Positions 37,191 to 37,378 of a DNA stretch of 37,378 bases are shown in pieces (position 1 is the stretch's first letter; each line of letters begins with the position of its first letter). Source of the stretch: a virus; IMG/VR virus record IMGVR_UViG_3300046171_000147, positions 1-37,378 of that record, one strand, 5' to 3'. A model generated the notes under the pieces. It saw only the letters and a list, made by a program, of their open reading frames with translations. It was not told where the DNA came from and did not search any database. The position numbers and the translations under genes are program-made.

Positions 37191-37233
37191 TGGGGGTGGG
37201 TGGGGGTCCGGTTTTTCAGCGACACCCCCCACC
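37191..37233. repeat. G-rich tract and hairpin
   Basis: GGGGGTGGGTGGGGG (37192-37206) is followed 18 nt later by ACACCCCCCACC (37222-37233), giving a G/C stem of about 10 bp with one bulge. It could be a terminator-like or packaging structure, or form a G-quadruplex of limited stability (three G runs). Confidence 0.55.
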
Positions 37234-37236
37234 AGC

Positions 37237-37306
37237 AGGATCGAATCCTACCCACGACCCTGCAGGATCTGGGCATCACAGAGCGCTGCATCACAAACGC
37301 ATCACA
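37237..37306 (-). other. Second att-like element (inverted relative to attP)
   Basis: AGGATCGAATCCTACCC (37237-37253) matches the reverse complement of attP core 10849-10865 at 16 of 17 bases. It is followed by GCATCACA at 37273-37280, 37288-37295 and 37299-37306, the last pair with the same 3-bp spacing as in attP. No CCA end or full tRNA is present. Confidence 0.6.
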
Positions 37307-37316
37307 GAGAAACAAT

Positions 37317-37337
37317 GTTAACTGAAAATCAGTTGAC
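37317..37337. repeat. Hairpin GTTAACTGA-AAA-TCAGTTGAC
   Basis: A 9-bp stem with one G-U pair around AAA. It is the first of three adjacent inverted repeats near the right end. Confidence 0.65.
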
Positions 37338-37340
37338 TGG

Positions 37341-37374
37341 GTGCCTCGTGCGCGCGAGCACTGCCATGTGGCAG
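37341..37374. repeat. Two adjacent palindromes at the right end
   Basis: GTGCCTCG and CGAGCAC pair (37341-37361, one bulged C) around TGCGCG. CTGCCA and TGGCAG pair (37361-37374) around TG, a near-perfect 14-bp palindrome ending 4 bp from the right edge. They may belong to a cos or pac site. Confidence 0.6.
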
Positions 37375-37378
37375 ACCA

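Larger units (their letters stand above)
37138..37378. other. Non-coding terS-terL gap with several inverted repeats
   Basis: I see no convincing gene here. It contains a G-rich hairpin (37198-37233), an att-like core (37237-37253), three GCATCACA repeats (37273-37306) and three hairpins at the right end (37317-37374). Together with 1-12 it is the gap between terS and terL, where many phages keep their packaging site. Confidence 0.7.

Noticed and set aside
37237-37253. tRNA gene at the right end
   Set aside because: A T-arm-like stretch is present, but the acceptor has no CCA and no 5' half is visible; the resemblance is to the attP core.
37082-37315. 77-residue minus frame upstream of terL
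   Set aside because: It runs through the repeats and hairpins, overlaps the terL start and has no ribosome site or protein-like sequence.

Overview
The window reads as one complete, temperate podovirus-type phage genome (or a circular prophage-derived contig), opened at an arbitrary point between the two terminase genes. The small terminase gene lies at the extreme left end and the large terminase gene at the extreme right end, on the same strand, so they become neighbours if the ends are joined. The virion genes follow the T7-like short-tailed order: terL, portal, scaffold, capsid, tail tube A, tail tube B, gp13-, gp14- and gp15-like internal proteins, a large ejection protein, and a fibre with a T7 gp17-type N-terminus. 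Unlike T7, the phage has a tyrosine integrase with an attP overlapping a tRNA 3' end, and a divergent repressor/Cro switch. It has no RNA polymerase, DNA polymerase, primase or helicase that I can recognise. Protein style suggests a marine alphaproteobacterial host, but this is inference.

Layout. (1) 13-3482, minus: an operon running from a Cro-like gene through a VRR-NUC nuclease, a Cys-rich protein, an HNH nuclease, a DNA methyltransferase, two small regulatory-looking genes and terS. (2) 3482-3596: divergent control region. (3) 3596-7486, plus: repressor, then a recombination operon (PD-(D/E)XK nuclease, membrane peptide, winged helix, probable annealing protein, SSB-like protein, excisionase-like protein), ending at a strong terminator. 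(4) 7503-9023, minus: five small genes including a zinc-ribbon protein. (5) 9079-10675, minus: integrase and two small genes. (6) 10774-11022: attP. (7) 11095-12405, plus: five small unknown genes ending at a terminator. (8) 37137 down to 12455, minus: a late operon of about 25 kb with packaging, head, ejection, fibre and lysis genes. (9) 37138-37378: non-coding terS-terL gap rich in inverted repeats.

The most notable structures are as follows. Six copies of a 17-bp palindrome, TTGACG-N5-CGTCAA, sit in the control regions of the early, recombination, integrase and accessory units. In five promoters the palindrome supplies the -35 box, which implies one repressor regulon. The integrase-type arm repeat TGTGATGC occurs five times around attP. 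It occurs three more times, with an inverted near-copy of the att core, in the terS-terL gap. A gp16-position virion protein ends in a RelA/SpoT-like nucleotidyltransferase domain with the key residues apparently present. Finally, at three or four genes the reading frame stops early while the natural continuation lies in the +1 frame. These are either programmed frameshifts or single-base insertion errors in the sequence.

How it works together: the repressor probably silences several promoters at once through the shared palindrome. On induction, the nuclease/annealing/SSB set would support recombination-dependent replication on the host replisome. The integrase and excisionase act at attP. 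The late operon then builds the capsid and ejection apparatus and lyses the cell with an M15 peptidase and several membrane proteins.
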